Below, in pieces: positions 51,553-59,586 of a DNA stretch of 64,000 bases. The position numbers were made by a program, and so were the translations under genes. The stretch lies in the NCBI GenBank assembly GCA_017999365.1, contig JAGNLW010000001.1:1000239-1064238 (forward strand), in the 5' to 3' direction. This DNA is from Candidatus Aminicenantota bacterium. Its GTDB lineage: Bacteria > Acidobacteriota > Aminicenantia > Aminicenantales > Saccharicenantaceae. Under the pieces are notes generated by a model that was not told the origin of the DNA, made no database searches, and worked only from the letters and a program-made list of their open reading frames with translations. The stretch's first letter is position 1. Every line of letters starts with the position of its first letter.

Positions 51553-51759
51553 TTGGCTTTTGTACAGCTTGACGAAGGCGAAAATCTCGAGAACGCTCTC
51601 CGTCGCTTCAAGAGGAAGGTCCAGCAGGAAGCGATCATCAAGGAGATCAAGAAGCACTCGGTCTACTTCAAGCCCGGCGAGAAGCGCCGCATGAAGGAGG
51701 CCCAGGCCCGCAAGAGGATGCGCCGGCGCATCAAAAGAGAGCGTGACGTCGAGTACTGA
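51553..51759 (+). CDS. rpsU: 30S ribosomal protein S21
   Basis: 68 residues: FVQLDEGENLENALRRFKRKVQQEAIIKEIKKHSVYFKPGEKRRMKE, then the basic tail RKRMRRRIKRERDVEY. It binds the 30S platform near the mRNA exit channel. The start is TTG at 51553 with GAGGAGGTG at 51537-51545 ahead of it, a strong Shine-Dalgarno match paired with a weak start codon. It has its own promoter; lipA follows after about 90 nt. Confidence 0.97.
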   Translation: MAFVQLDEGENLENALRRFKRKVQQEAIIKEIKKHSVYFKPGEKRRMKEAQARKRMRRRIKRERDVEY

Positions 51760-51849
51760 GAACTTTCCAGACTCCTCGGATTCCCAACGTCCCGAACCGG
51801 CCCGACGACCGTATTGTGAGGCGGGGTCCATCGCGAGAGAGGGGGCGCC

Positions 51850-52731
51850 ACGGCGACTCAAAAACCCGCATGGCTGAAGGTGCGGCTCCCGTCGCACGGC
51901 GAGTATTTCCGCGTCGCGGGGGTCGTCCGCGCCGGCGGCCTGCACACCATCTGCGAGAGCGCCCGCTGCCCCAATATCGGCGAGTGCTGGGAGCGGCGGA
52001 CGGCCACGTTCCTCATCCTGGGCGACGTCTGCACCCGTAACTGCGGCTTCTGCGCCGTGGCCAAAGGGACGCCGCTCCCGCCCGACCCCGGCGAGCCGGC
52101 CCGCGTGGCCGAGGCCGCGGTCCGCCTGGGCCTCCGCTACGCCGTCATCACCTCGGTCACCCGCGACGACCTCGCCGACGGCGGCGCGGCCCATTTCGCG
52201 GCGGTCATCCGGGCCGTCCGCGAGGCCCGCCCCGGCACCCGGGTCGAGGCCCTCATCCCCGATTTCGGCGGCGACGAGGCCGCCCTCGGCACGGTCCTCG
52301 ACGCCTCGCCCGACGTCCTCAACCACAACCTGGAGACGACGGAATCCCTCTACCCGGCCATCCGCCGTCCCCGCGGGAACTATGGCCGCTCGCTCGGCGT
52401 CCTGGCCGCCGCCAAGGCCCGCGGCGCCCGGACCAAGTCCGGCCTGATGATCGGCCTCGGCGAGAGCGAGCCCGACATCCTGAGGACCTTCGCCGACCTG
52501 CGGCGGGCCGGCTGCGACCTGCTGACCGTCGGACAGTACCTCCAGCCGACGGCCGCCCATCCCCCGGTCGTCCGATACTACACCCCGGAGGAGTTCGAGG
52601 CCCTGGCCGCGGAGGCCCGCCGGGCGGGCTTCCGGGAGGTCGTCGCCGGGCCGCTCGTCCGCAGCTCCTACGAGGCCGGGCGCCTCTTCGACGCGGTCCG
52701 GGAAAAGGACGGAGCCCCATGCGCTACCTGA
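51850..52731 (+). CDS. lipA: Lipoyl synthase, apparently starting at ACG
   Basis: Radical-SAM enzyme inserting two sulfurs into octanoyl-protein; about 293 residues. Cluster motifs are complete: CESARCPNIGECW (auxiliary cluster), CTRNCGFCAV (radical-SAM cluster) and C-terminal VRSSYEAG. The conserved start KPAWLKVRLPSHGEYF lies upstream of the first standard start codon in frame (GTG 51880). Counting back, the frame meets stop TGA at 51817 and only ACG (51850) stands where the Met should be (ACG GCG ACT CAA AAA), with GAGAGGGGG just upstream. So it is either a rare ACG start or an ATG-to-ACG change. It overlaps the next gene by 13 nt. Confidence 0.92.
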   Translation, partial: TATQKPAWLKVRLPSHGEYFRVAGVVRAGGLHTICESARCPNIGECWERRTATFLILGDVCTRNCGFCAVAKGTPLPPDPGEPARVAEAAVRLGLRYAVITSVTRDDLADGGAAHFAAVIRAVREARPGTRVEALIPDFGGDEAALGTVLDASPDVLNHNLETTESLYPAIRRPRGNYGRSLGVLAAAKARGARTKSGLMIGLGESEPDILRTFADLRRAGCDLLTVGQYLQPTAAHPPVVRYYTPEEFEALAAEARRAGFREVVAGPLVRSSYEAGRLFDAVREKDGAPCAT

Positions 52732-53459
52732 TCTTCACCGACATCCACGGCAACATGGAGGCCTTCCAGGCCGTTCTCAAAGCCGTCCAGAAGAAGAAGA
52801 TCGACCATTACATCTTTCTCGGCGACCTCGTCGGCTACGGGGCCTCGCCGAACGAGGTCATCCAGAAGATCCTGACCCTCAAGCCCCTGTCCATCATCCG
52901 GGGCAACCACGACAAGGCCGTCTCCGGCCTCGACTCCGTCCAGACCTTCAATCCCATCGCCGCGGCGGCCATCTTCTGGACCAAGAAGACGATCGCCCGC
53001 AAGAACCTCGACTTCCTGGTCCGCCTCAAGCAGAGCCCCGAGGTCATCCAGGAGGCCATCACCATCTGCCACGGCGCGCCCTTCGACGAGGACTACTACA
53101 TCTTCGGCGAGTTCGACGCCGCCGAGGCCTTCTCCTACATCCAGACGCCGGTCTGCTTCTTCGGCCACACCCACTTCCCCTTCGTCTACACGGACAAGGA
53201 CGGCAACGTCGAGGGCACCTTCCTCGAGGGCAACGCCAACGAGGTCAAGCTCGAGAAGGGCGTCCGCTACCTCATCAACCCCGGCTCGGTCGGCCAGCCC
53301 CGCGACCGCAATCCCCGGGCCGCCTACGCCGTCTACGACTCCGAAGCCAGGACGATCAAGTTCGGCCGGGTGGAGTACGACATCGAAGAGGCCAAGCGGA
53401 AGATCATCGACGAGCGCCTGCCCCCGGCCCTGGCCGAGCGCCTCAGCCTCGGCATCTAG
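52719..53459 (+). CDS. YfcE/MJ0936-type metallophosphoesterase
   Basis: 246 residues. Full set of calcineurin-like motifs: FTDIHGNMEAF, FLGDLVGYGASPNEV, IIRGNHDKAV, TICHGAPFDE and FFGHTHFPFVY, followed by INPGSVGQPRDRNPRAAYAVYD. Cytoplasmic phosphodiesterase or nucleotide phosphatase; the substrate is unknown. The ATG lies 13 nt inside the lipA end. Convergent with the DUF1848 gene (4-nt overlap). Confidence 0.92.
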   Translation: MRYLIFTDIHGNMEAFQAVLKAVQKKKIDHYIFLGDLVGYGASPNEVIQKILTLKPLSIIRGNHDKAVSGLDSVQTFNPIAAAAIFWTKKTIARKNLDFLVRLKQSPEVIQEAITICHGAPFDEDYYIFGEFDAAEAFSYIQTPVCFFGHTHFPFVYTDKDGNVEGTFLEGNANEVKLEKGVRYLINPGSVGQPRDRNPRAAYAVYDSEARTIKFGRVEYDIEEAKRKIIDERLPPALAERLSLGI

Positions 53460-54313
53460 GCGATCCGGGGATTCGCGTAACAGTACACGCAGCCGTGGGG
53501 ACACGTCTGGGCGTAGCTGCCGATGTCCCGCGACTCCGTGCAGCCGCAATCCGCCCGCTGGCCGCGGTCCTTGCGGCGCGAGGCGGGCTCCCGGCGCGGA
53601 TGGAGGGCCTCGAGGAGAGCGCCGTCGACGCAGGCCGAGGCCCGGAGGCCGGGGACGCCCGCGAGGGCCGGCTGGCAACAGGCGTGAAGGGCCAGGCCGT
53701 ATCCCGCGGCGGCCGCCTCCAGATCCGCCGCTATCGCCCTCTTCTCCCCGTCCGGCGGATCGACGAAGGCGAATCCCGCCGCCGCGGCCCGGCGCGCGGC
53801 CCGGCCGTACCATTGAGCGAAGCTGAAACGGATGTCCCGGACGCCCGCCCGGGCGGCGGCCTCGGCCACCTCGGGGAAGCGGACCAGGTTGGATCGGACC
53901 CGGCCGCCCTCCCTCCAGAAGACGACGGGATCGAAGCGGACCGAGACCCGGCGGGGGTCGCCCGCGGCCCCGACGAGGCCGGCGATCTGGGCCAGGGCCT
54001 CCCGGCGGCCGGGCGCCCCCGGTTCGACCGCGGTCCCGCCCAGGCCGGTCACCGTGAAATGCAGATAGATCTGATCGTAAGCGGAGAGCAGGTCCTTGAG
54101 GCCGCGGGCGTTGCTCAGCAGGTTGTCGAAGTCCTTGGACCATAGCACGACCGTGTGGACCGTGTCGGGCGAGAGGTCGACCTCGTAAGCGCCCCCCCGA
54201 GGGCCCCGGACGATAGCCCGGCGGTCCCGCAGGGCCCCGGCCAACCACTCCGGAAAGCGGGCCACGAGGTCGGTGCGCCGGGAGGCGCCGACTACGGTCT
54301 TCAGGGGGTTCAC
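53456..54313 (-). CDS. DUF1848 family Fe-S protein
   Basis: 285 residues. Starts VVGASRRTDLVARFPEWL and contains VHTVVLWSKDFDNLL, LHFTVTGLGG and VSVRFDPVVFW. The C-terminus has CGCTESRDIGSYAQTCPHGCVYCYANP, a Cys set (CxC, CxxxCxxC) expected to hold a 4Fe-4S cluster as in distant radical-SAM relatives such as spore photoproduct lyase. Function unknown. The GTG start (54313) overlaps the upstream gene's stop by 4 nt, so it is coupled to the zinc-ribbon gene. Confidence 0.88.
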   Translation of the reverse strand: MNPLKTVVGASRRTDLVARFPEWLAGALRDRRAIVRGPRGGAYEVDLSPDTVHTVVLWSKDFDNLLSNARGLKDLLSAYDQIYLHFTVTGLGGTAVEPGAPGRREALAQIAGLVGAAGDPRRVSVRFDPVVFWREGGRVRSNLVRFPEVAEAAARAGVRDIRFSFAQWYGRAARRAAAAGFAFVDPPDGEKRAIAADLEAAAAGYGLALHACCQPALAGVPGLRASACVDGALLEALHPRREPASRRKDRGQRADCGCTESRDIGSYAQTCPHGCVYCYANPRIA

Positions 54314-56055
54314 TCCCGCGGGCGGAAGAGCCGGTCGCCCAGGGTCTCGCCGAGGAAGAACTTGAACAGGAAGAAGTAGAGGAAGACGAAGACCGCGTAG
54401 AGCAGGAGCATGGTCCCGGACATCGCGCCGAGGATCTCGAACAGGGTCATGTCCATCGAAGACGCGGCCAAGCCCAGGGCGACGAGCCAGAACAGGCCGA
54501 CGAACAGGACGTCGAAGGCCTTGGATTTGAAGAACACGGCGAAGCTGAAGGGCCGGCGCGTCTCCGCCTCCTCGCTCTCGTCGAGGGGCTCGATCCCGCG
54601 GCCCGTCTCCGGTGAGGCGACCGGGCCCCGCGGGGGCAGGATGGGCTCGCGCTGCGGGCGGACCGCTTCGGCTGGGGCTTCGCGGCCTTCCGGCCCCTCT
54701 TCCCTCCCGCCGGCCTCGGGCCCTGCTTCTTCAGCCTCTTCTTCCTCTTCCTCGGCGGGCGTGCGGTCGAAGGGCAGAGGCGACTGGGCGATGCGCTCGG
54801 GTAGGCCCATGGTGGAATCGGATGGCCTCCGGCGCGGGAAGATCTCGACCTCTTCCTCGGGCTCGGCCTCGCCGGCCGCGGGCCCGCCGAGGACCTTGCG
54901 CGTCTCGACCGGGCCTGTGTCGGCCGGGAAGGCCGGGGCGCCCTGCATGGACCGGGCCCAGGGTGGCAGGGTGCCCGTCGATGGCTCTCCGGCCGGCGGC
55001 TTCGTCCCGGCCCCGGCGGGCGCGGCCGGGGCTTCCGATCCGGGAGCCGCGGCGACGGCCGGAGGAACGGGCGCGGGCGGCGGGGGCAGAGGCTGCGGCG
55101 TCGCAGCCGCGGCCGAAGCCGCGGCCCGGGCCTCGACGAACCGGTCGACCTTCTCTTTCGCCAATTCGACGGTCCGGCCGAGCCCCTCGAACTCGCCGGT
55201 GTCGAAGGTCGGCGGCTTCAGGGCCGACTCGCCGGCGGTCGAGGCGAAGTCCGTGTCGGGGGGCTCGCTGATGTATTCGACTTCGACCTCGGCCTCCGAG
55301 GCCCCGAGCGGTTCGGGGATCTCGGTCGTGCCCTGACGGACCTCCTTCTCCCCGAGGTCTTCCTCGTCTATCTCGACATCCTCGCCGTCTTCTTCGTGCT
55401 CGTCTTTTTCGTCCTCGTCCTCGTCTTCGTCTTCGTCATCCTCTTCGCCGTCGGCCTTTTCGTCCCCTTCTTCCCGGTCTTTCTTTTCGTCTTCCTTTTC
55501 TTCGTCCTTGTCCAGGTCTTCCTTCCCGTCCTCGTCGTCCTCTTCGTCTTCCTCTTCTTCGTCCTCGAGGTCTTCTTCGCCCTCGTCTTCCTCTTCCTTT
55601 ACCTCGTCCTCGTCAAGGTCCTCCGCGTCGGGCTTGTCCGCGGCGGGGGCTTCGTCCGCGAGCTCGCGTGAGCCGCTCGTGCCTTTGGCTTCGGAGGCGG
55701 CGATCTCGTCGACCAGGATGATCTCCTCGGTGACGTCCTCCCCGAGCTCCTTGTCCTCTTCCTCGGCGATGAGCTCGTCGAGGGCCAGCTCCTCGGTCTT
55801 CTCGCGGACCTCCCGCTCGAGCTCCTCGTCGATCTCCGCGTCGGGGTCCTTGGCCGGGGCCGGGCGCTTCTCGTCCTCGGGCTCCTCGACCGTGTAATCC
55901 TTGTCCTCGACCTCGGCGTCGATGATCTTCTCGCCCGGGATCTCTTCCTCGATCTCCTCGTCCTCGGTGAACAGGAGCTGGGTGCCGCAGTTGTTGCAGT
56001 ACTTGTCGGCTTCGTCGATGATGGCGTGGCAGTAGGGGCAACGGGTGATGGCCAT
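54310..56055 (-). CDS. Zinc-ribbon protein with a long polyacidic region and C-terminal membrane domain
   Basis: 581 residues. N-terminal zinc ribbon (CPYCHAIIDEADKYCNNCG), then about 220 residues very rich in Glu/Asp (runs such as EEDDEDEDEDEDEKDEHEED), a Pro/Ala-rich stretch and another acidic stretch. The end is two or three membrane helices (DVLFVGLFWLVALGLAASS, LLLYAVFVFLYFFLFKFFL) and GETLGDRLFRPRE, which resembles the RDD family. Probably an inner-membrane protein with a disordered cytoplasmic tail; function unknown. The ATG at 56055 follows the -10 box by 7 nt. Coupled to DUF1848. Confidence 0.82.
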   Translation of the reverse strand: MAITRCPYCHAIIDEADKYCNNCGTQLLFTEDEEIEEEIPGEKIIDAEVEDKDYTVEEPEDEKRPAPAKDPDAEIDEELEREVREKTEELALDELIAEEEDKELGEDVTEEIILVDEIAASEAKGTSGSRELADEAPAADKPDAEDLDEDEVKEEEDEGEEDLEDEEEEDEEDDEDGKEDLDKDEEKEDEKKDREEGDEKADGEEDDEDEDEDEDEKDEHEEDGEDVEIDEEDLGEKEVRQGTTEIPEPLGASEAEVEVEYISEPPDTDFASTAGESALKPPTFDTGEFEGLGRTVELAKEKVDRFVEARAAASAAAATPQPLPPPPAPVPPAVAAAPGSEAPAAPAGAGTKPPAGEPSTGTLPPWARSMQGAPAFPADTGPVETRKVLGGPAAGEAEPEEEVEIFPRRRPSDSTMGLPERIAQSPLPFDRTPAEEEEEEAEEAGPEAGGREEGPEGREAPAEAVRPQREPILPPRGPVASPETGRGIEPLDESEEAETRRPFSFAVFFKSKAFDVLFVGLFWLVALGLAASSMDMTLFEILGAMSGTMLLLYAVFVFLYFFLFKFFLGETLGDRLFRPRE

Positions 56056-56062
56056 TGGATTT

Positions 56063-56091
56063 ATTATCACGGGGAAAGCGGCCGCTGTCAA
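56063..56091 (-). promoter_or_regulatory. Promoter of the zinc-ribbon gene (leaderless)
   Basis: TTGACA (56086-56091), a 17-nt spacer and GATAAT (56063-56068) on the minus strand. It is back to back with the SDR promoter; the two -35 boxes abut. Confidence 0.75.
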
Positions 56092-56120
56092 TTGAATTGC
56101 GGTCCGGATTCCCGTAGACT
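56092..56120 (+). promoter_or_regulatory. Promoter of the SDR gene
   Basis: TTGAAT (56092-56097), a 17-nt spacer and TAGACT (56115-56120). Confidence 0.65.
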
Positions 56121-56137
56121 GGCGGCCGGAGGAAGGC

Positions 56138-56935
56138 ATGCCCCCGACCCTTTATGCGCGCGCGCTCGTCACCGGGGCCTCGGCCGGCCTGGGCACGGAA
56201 TACGCCCGGCAGCTGGCGGCCCGCGGCACCGCTCTCGTCCTCTCGGCCCGGCGGGCCGACCGGCTCGAGGCGCTGGCCCGGGAGCTGCGGGCGGCGCACG
56301 GCGTCCCCGTCGAGGTCGTCCCGGCCGACCTCGAGACCGAGGAGGGCACGGCCCGCCTCGAACGGCTCCTGGCGGGCGGCCCGGCCGTGGACCTGCTCGT
56401 CAACAACGCCGGCTACGGCGGCCGGACGGGCTTCGTCCGCGGCGAGGCGGCGGACCACGTCGCCATGGCCCGCGTCCACGTCGAGGCCACCCTCCGCCTG
56501 ACCCGGGCGGCGTTGCCCGGGATGATCGCCCGGGGCCGCGGGGCCGTCGTCAATGTCGCGTCGGTGGCCGCCTTCTCCCCTTTCTCCGGAGCCATGTACA
56601 GCGGCACCAAGGCCTTCCTGGTCATGTTCTCGGACAACCTGCAGGGCGAGCTGCGCTCCAAGGGCGTCGCCGTCCAGGTCCTCTGCCCGGGCCTGACCCA
56701 CACCGAGTTCCACGCCGCGGCCGGGATGGACCTCTCGGGCGTCCCCTCGTTCGCCTGGATGACCGCCGGGCGGGTCGTCGCGATCTCCCTGCGGCGGCTC
56801 GGCCGGGGCGTCATCTGCGTCCCCGGGGCCGTGAACAAGGCCCTGGCTTTCCTGATGCGCTGCCCGGCGACGGCCGTCCTCGTCCGGGCCGTCGGGCGCT
56901 CCCGGGCCGTCCGCCGCCGGGGCGGGGGAAATTGA
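56138..56935 (+). CDS. Short-chain dehydrogenase/reductase
   Basis: 265 residues, classical SDR. Cofactor loop ALVTGASAGLGTEYARQLA with LSARRADRLEAL (Arg favouring NADP), LLVNNAGYGG, catalytic VNVASVAAFSPFSGAMYSGTKAF (Ser, Tyr-x-x-x-Lys) and VLCPGLTHTEF. The C-terminal VVAISLRRLGRGVICVPG and a basic tail match the DltE/YqjQ-like group acting on lipidic or unknown substrates. GGAGGA lies 6 nt before the ATG. The tRNA-Val promoter begins at its stop codon. Confidence 0.92.
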   Translation: MPPTLYARALVTGASAGLGTEYARQLAARGTALVLSARRADRLEALARELRAAHGVPVEVVPADLETEEGTARLERLLAGGPAVDLLVNNAGYGGRTGFVRGEAADHVAMARVHVEATLRLTRAALPGMIARGRGAVVNVASVAAFSPFSGAMYSGTKAFLVMFSDNLQGELRSKGVAVQVLCPGLTHTEFHAAAGMDLSGVPSFAWMTAGRVVAISLRRLGRGVICVPGAVNKALAFLMRCPATAVLVRAVGRSRAVRRRGGGN

Positions 56936-56959
56936 CTTCCCGGCCAAATCGGCTAAAAT
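56932..56959 (+). promoter_or_regulatory. Promoter of tRNA-Val
   Basis: TTGACT (56932-56937), a 16-nt spacer and TAAAAT (56954-56959). The tRNA begins 9 nt later, so there is almost no 5' leader. Confidence 0.7.
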
Positions 56960-56968
56960 GACGCCCGT

Positions 56969-57040
56969 GGGCGATTAACTCAGCGGTAGAGTGCTACCTT
57001 CACACGGTAGAAGTCAGAGGTTCAAGTCCTCTATCGCCCA
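56969..57040 (+). tRNA. trnV: tRNA-Val (CAC), CCA not encoded
   Basis: Acceptor GGGCGAT pairs with ATCGCCC, discriminator A. Anticodon stem CTACC/GGTAG with loop TTCACAC gives CAC. T arm CAGAGGTTCAAGTCCTCTA. The next bases are TTC, so CCA is added after transcription, unlike the two tRNAs at 19.8 kb. Confidence 0.96.
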
Positions 57041-57073
57041 TTCTCCCGATCCCCTCTCGTTCGATCCTGTGTT

Positions 57074-57564
57074 CTATTTCTGTCCGGCAGGGGCCAAGCG
57101 CTCGAGCTCCTCGAACCAGTTCAGCACCAGATCGATCTGCGTCGCGGGCTGCGGCGGCTCGACGGGCTGGATCATCAGGAAACGCCGTCCGTCCGGACTG
57201 ACTTCGTAGCCGGGATTGAACTGTCCTTCAAAAAGAAGCCTGGGCTTCTCCGCCGCGAAGGTCGGTCCCGTCTCGACGTCCACCGCCATCATCTTGTTCC
57301 CATAATAGTAGAACAGTTCCCGGCCGTCGCTGGCCCGGCGAGGCTGTAGATGGCCGCGATGTGAGGGGCGCTGAGGGCCGCCAGGATCTTCGCTTCACGG
57401 GAAAAACGGGCCTTCCGTTCCGGATCGGCCATGAAGTTCTCGGGCAACACTTTGACGGCCACGTCGCGATCGAGGCTGGTATCGCGGGCGCGGTAGACGA
57501 CGCCCATCCCCCCACGGCCGATCTCCTCGACGATCCGATAATGTCTCAGCGCTGTGCCGATCAT
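57074..57564 (-). pseudogene. Remnant of a serine/threonine protein kinase with C-terminal beta-propeller
   Basis: The N-terminal piece (from ATG 57564) is a clear Hanks-type kinase start: HYRIVEEIGRGGMGVVYRARDTSLDRDVAVKVLP, then RFSREAKILAALSAPHIAAIYSL. It then jumps frame into SDGRELFYYYGNKMMAVDV and GPTFAAEKPRLLFEG, and SPDGRRFLMIQPVEPP, the usual C-terminal end of the WD40-like propeller of such kinases. The catalytic loop, activation segment and most of the propeller are missing. An internal deletion of most of a gene, with a frame change at the junction near 57340, explains it. Confidence 0.85.
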
Positions 57565-57786
57565 AAGGATGCTGAGATATTATCATCGCCCAAACAGCCG
57601 GCCAACGGGAATAGGCGACCTCGCGTTCGTGCCCGGATCGCGCCGGCGCTTCCTGCGCACGGCAGGAGTCGGATGCTCAGATCCTCTCGGGTCGTCCTGC
57701 GAGGAGTTCGGGGACGGCGGGCCTCTGGCTCCCGGGCTATCGGGATAAAGCCCGGGCCCGAAGCGCCTGGGACGGCTCGGACATGC

Positions 57787-58251
57787 TCACCATTTCGTGA
57801 ACGGGCGGCGGACGAGGGCGGAGTTGAAATACCGGGGATCGCCCGAGACCTCCTCGCCGATCCAATCCGGGAGCTCGATCTTCCGCGCCTCGTCCTCGAG
57901 CTCGACCTCGGCCACGACCAGGCCGGCGTTCTCGCCGACGAACTCGTCGACCTCGAAGACCAGGCCCCTGAAGGGGACGCGGTAGCGGATCTTCTCGATG
58001 AGGGGCTTCTCGCAGAGGCGGTCGAGCAGGAGTTCGGCGTCCCCGACGGGGATGCCGCATTCGAACTCGGAGCGCGTGATCCCCCGGGTCAGGCCCTTGA
58101 TGGTCAGGAAGCCCTTGCCCTCGACCGCTCGGACACGGACGATCCGCTCTGCGACCGAGGACAGGTAGCCCTGGCGGTGGACGGCGCCCTTGGCCCCGGC
58201 CTTCCAAGCGTCGCTTTTGACCAGGAATTTGCGCTCGATCTCTTGGCCCAT
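57787..58251 (-). CDS. CYTH-domain protein (class IV adenylate cyclase/triphosphatase-like)
   Basis: 154 residues. The EIERKFLV (ExExK) motif at the N-terminus, then RVRAVEGKGFLTIKG, RSEFECGIP, IEKIRYRVPFRGLVFEVDEFVGENAGLVVAEVELEDE, the alternating charged strands of the triphosphate tunnel. It probably hydrolyses inorganic triphosphate or a nucleoside triphosphate; cyclase activity is a minority function. The ATG at 58251 has AAGGA 8 nt upstream; ATGs at 58260 and 58269 are too close to it. The gap 57565-57786 to the kinase remnant shows no gene. Confidence 0.9.
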   Translation of the reverse strand: MGQEIERKFLVKSDAWKAGAKGAVHRQGYLSSVAERIVRVRAVEGKGFLTIKGLTRGITRSEFECGIPVGDAELLLDRLCEKPLIEKIRYRVPFRGLVFEVDEFVGENAGLVVAEVELEDEARKIELPDWIGEEVSGDPRYFNSALVRRPFTKW

Positions 58252-58301
58252 GGTCTTCATCCTTGACAAGAGTCCGGGAGGAGACGATCCCCTTCTCCCG
58301 G

Positions 58302-58330
58302 ATTGTAGCCGGTGCCGGGGCGCCGCGCAA
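58302..58330 (-). promoter_or_regulatory. Promoter of the CYTH gene
   Basis: TTGCGC (58325-58330), a 17-nt spacer and TACAAT (58302-58307) on the minus strand. Confidence 0.6.
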
Positions 58331-58359
58331 GGACGGCCCCGTTTCGGGCCTCCGCTATA

Positions 58360-59493
58360 ATGGACGCGGAGAAATGGAAAGCTTCATTGCCCAAAAAGAG
58401 CTTGATCTATATGTCCCTGATCCTCGCCTTGGTCACGGGCCGCTGCCGGTACTCCCTCGATAAGGGCGGCTACGACCTGTCCGGGTTCCGCGACGAACCC
58501 GGGCTGACCGAGGTCCCCGAGGCGCTGCGCGGGCTCGTCGCGACCAACGGCGAGGCCGCCCGCCGGGTCGCGGCCGGGAGCGGCGGCGGGGCCCTGCGCT
58601 TCGTCGTCATCGGCGATACGGTCTCGGACGGCAACCGGACCTTCAAGGCCTTCCTCCGCGAGATCGCCGCGCTCGACCCGCCGCCGGCGTTCATCGTCCA
58701 CCTGGGCGACCGGGTCGTCTCGCCCGTCGTCGATTTCTACGGCGCGTACTTGAGGGACATCGCCGGCGCTCCCTTCCCCATCCTCCACGTCGACGGCAAC
58801 CACGACGTCCGCGAAGAGGGCGCCCGCATCTCGCGGGCTTTCTTCGGGGAGACCGACTTCTACCTCGACCGGGACGGGATGCGCTTCGTCCTCATCGACG
58901 ACGTCCACGGGGACGGCCGGTTCGGCTTCACGCCGGCCCAACTGGAGTGGCTCGACGGGGTCTTGAAGGAGCCTTGGCCGGCCCGGAAGTTCGTCTTCAC
59001 CCACGTGCCCCCGAAGGCCCCGTTCCGGAAGATCACGCCGTTCCCGGCCTCCCTGTTCACGCCTCGGCTCGAGAACGAGCAGGCCTTCCTCGACATCCTG
59101 GCCCGCCGCCGTGTCGTCATGGCCGCGTTCGGGCACCGGCACATCCACGCGTCTCTCGTCCACGACGGCGTGCTCATGGTCATCACCGGGGGCGGCGGCC
59201 AGCGGAACGTCCTGGAACCCGACGTCCAATCGCCCTTGTTCACGAAGAAACGCCATTACTCGCTCATCGACATCCCGGGACAGGGGCTGGGCGGGCCCTT
59301 CGAAGGGATCCTCTCCTGCGTGGGGAACGGGCCCGAGGTCCTGTTCCGGACGTCGTTCTTCCAGGCGGGACCTCTCACGGCCGAAGGCGCCGGCGGCGTG
59401 TCCCTCTGGCCCCACACGGCCCCGGCGGGCGCGCTCTCCGTGACCGGCCGCCCGGCGCCCGTGTTCTCCGGCGGCTCCAGCCGCATGCCCTGA
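58360..59493 (+). CDS. Exported or membrane-anchored metallophosphoesterase
   Basis: About 377 residues. N-terminal basic/hydrophobic segment (PKKSLIYMSLILALVTG), then calcineurin-like motifs: VIGDTVSDGN (the usual Asp-x-His is Asp-x-Val), VHLGDRVVSP, HVDGNHDVREEG, FTHVPPKAPF and FGHRHIHASLVHDG. Probably a periplasmic phosphoesterase. The start is uncertain: ATG 58360 lies inside a TATAAT (58356-58361), so if that is the -10 box, the in-frame TTG at 58387 (MPKKSLIY...) is the better start. Confidence 0.82.
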   Translation: MDAEKWKASLPKKSLIYMSLILALVTGRCRYSLDKGGYDLSGFRDEPGLTEVPEALRGLVATNGEAARRVAAGSGGGALRFVVIGDTVSDGNRTFKAFLREIAALDPPPAFIVHLGDRVVSPVVDFYGAYLRDIAGAPFPILHVDGNHDVREEGARISRAFFGETDFYLDRDGMRFVLIDDVHGDGRFGFTPAQLEWLDGVLKEPWPARKFVFTHVPPKAPFRKITPFPASLFTPRLENEQAFLDILARRRVVMAAFGHRHIHASLVHDGVLMVITGGGGQRNVLEPDVQSPLFTKKRHYSLIDIPGQGLGGPFEGILSCVGNGPEVLFRTSFFQAGPLTAEGAGGVSLWPHTAPAGALSVTGRPAPVFSGGSSRMP

Positions 59494-59537
59494 CCCGCCC
59501 TCACCGGCCCGACCGGCCGGCGCCCGACGCGCGGGCC

Positions 59538-59567
59538 TTGAATCCCGCCCCCCGGCCGGTGTAAAGT
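59538..59567 (+). promoter_or_regulatory. Promoter of the secreted protein gene at 59587
   Basis: TTGAAT (59538-59543), an 18-nt spacer ending in TG (extended -10) and TAAAGT (59562-59567). Confidence 0.5.
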
Positions 59568-59586
59568 CGCCTCCATAGGAGGCCCC

